The position numbers and the translations under genes are program-made. From contig CALZKX010000092.1 of NCBI GenBank assembly GCA_945788155.1, forward strand, positions 1 through 7,657: DNA of 7,657 bases, given 5' to 3'. The notes beneath the pieces were generated by a model. That model saw only the letters and a program-made list of their open reading frames with translations, did not search any database and was not told where the DNA came from. Of the stretch, positions 7,278 through 7,657 are shown piece after piece (position 1 is the stretch's first letter; every line of letters starts with the position of its first letter). The DNA comes from an uncultured Flavobacteriaceae bacterium. Lineage in GTDB: Bacteria > Bacteroidota > Bacteroidia > Flavobacteriales > Flavobacteriaceae.

Positions 7278-7293
7278 TGTTTCACGTGGAACA
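7278..7293. promoter_or_regulatory. parS: parS centromere site (ParB-binding) upstream of mnmG
   Basis: TGTTTCACGTGGAACA fits every fixed position of the bacterial chromosomal parS consensus TGTTnCACGTGnAACA; read on the minus strand it is TGTTCCACGTGAAACA, the form known from Bacillus subtilis. The site is palindromic except at the two free positions (7282 and 7289) and is strikingly GC-containing for this spacer. parS sites load the CTP-dependent clamp ParB, which partners ParA and SMC in origin segregation. It ends 3 bases before the mnmG ATG, so it occupies the ribosome-binding region. parA and parB are not in the window. The motif match is direct; function is inferred. Confidence 0.85.
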
Positions 7294-7296
7294 CTC

Positions 7297-7657
7297 ATGA
7301 GTTTATTTTTAGATACATACGATGTGATTGTGGTTGGAGGTGGACACGCTGGTAGCGAAGCAGCCGCAGCCGCAGCCAATATGGGGTGTAAAACCCTTTT
7401 GATTACAATGAACCTTCAAAACATTGCCCAAATGTCCTGCAATCCTGCAATGGGAGGAATTGCTAAGGGTCAAATTGTGCGTGAAATAGATGCCTTGGGT
7501 GGCTATAGTGGCATCGTAAGCGATACATCTGCCATACAATTTAAAATGCTCAACAAGTCTAAAGGACCAGCAATGTGGAGTCCTAGAGTACAAAGTGATA
7601 GGATGCGATTTGCAGAAGACTGGAGGCTAATGCTTGAAAACACACCAAACCTCGACT
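7297..7657 (+). CDS. mnmG: tRNA uridine-5-carboxymethylaminomethyl modification enzyme MnmG (5' part)
   Basis: FAD-dependent cytoplasmic enzyme (also called GidA) that works with the GTPase MnmE to add the carboxymethylaminomethyl group at position 5 of wobble uridine U34 in certain tRNAs. Only the first 120 codons are present and the gene continues past the right edge; the full protein is normally about 620 residues. The N-terminus has the Rossmann FAD-binding strand and loop YDVIVVGGGHAGSEAA (8-23, GGGHAG at 14-19). It is followed by the family-specific block MSCNPAMGGIAKGQIVREID (46-65) and LNKSKGPAMWSPRVQSDR (85-102). The ATG at 7297 places the Rossmann strand at the expected distance from the N-terminus. 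The gene follows ybeY by 62 bp and its start codon abuts a parS site, consistent with the frequent origin-proximal location of gidA. Confidence 0.98.
   Translation, partial: MSLFLDTYDVIVVGGGHAGSEAAAAAANMGCKTLLITMNLQNIAQMSCNPAMGGIAKGQIVREIDALGGYSGIVSDTSAIQFKMLNKSKGPAMWSPRVQSDRMRFAEDWRLMLENTPNLD
7360..7377 (+). repeat. Three tandem GCAGCC hexamers inside mnmG
   Basis: GCAGCC is repeated three times without interruption and encodes six consecutive alanines in the helix that follows the FAD-binding glycine loop (residues 22-27). An Ala-rich helix is normal there; only the exact DNA repeat is unusual in an AT-rich genome. A slippage-prone tract is possible, but a gain or loss would keep the frame. 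Confidence 0.6.

Noticed and set aside
7309..7593. 94-residue minus-strand reading frame
   Set aside because: It lies antisense within mnmG, whose plus-strand protein is unmistakable; it has no independent support.

Overview
The window is AT-rich and gene-dense. Several features point to Bacteroidota, most likely the family Flavobacteriaceae: a flavobacterial-type promoter (TTTG-N19-TATCTTTG) in front of gltX, weak or absent Shine-Dalgarno sites, a DUF4175 membrane/coiled-coil protein of the flavobacterial type, and a YbeY with the GYKDK variant of its metal motif. A marine or environmental lifestyle would fit the AlkB-type hydroxylase, but that is inference.

Layout: (1) 9-680 (+) encodes a small secreted outer-membrane beta-barrel protein. 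It converges on (2) gltX at 717-2231 (-), glutamyl-tRNA synthetase; a perfect 18-bp palindrome lies at the junction. (3) alkB at 2342-3391 (-) is an AlkB-family integral-membrane di-iron alkane/fatty-acyl hydroxylase with all nine expected histidines. It lies upstream of gltX on the same strand, but gltX has its own promoter in the 110-bp gap. (4) A 125-bp divergent spacer separates alkB from the large DUF4175 gene at 3517-6831 (+), which probably starts at a TTG codon. (5) ybeY at 6824-7234 (+) overlaps the DUF4175 gene by 8 bp. (6) A 62-bp gap carries a possible promoter element and a perfect match to the parS (ParB-binding centromere) consensus. (7) mnmG (gidA) starts at 7297 (+) and runs off the right edge.

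How the genes fit together: gltX, ybeY and mnmG are housekeeping translation genes (tRNA charging, rRNA maturation, tRNA wobble modification). The DUF4175 gene is coupled to ybeY by overlap but has no known function. The parS site abutting the mnmG start codon suggests an origin-proximal position and links the locus to chromosome segregation. alkB looks functionally unrelated to its neighbours, and none of its electron-transfer partners is in view. No mobile element, CRISPR array, tRNA or rRNA was seen, and no gene-free stretch exceeds 300 bases. The most noteworthy items are the parS site and the DUF4175 protein. I see no clear evidence of a wholly new multi-gene system.
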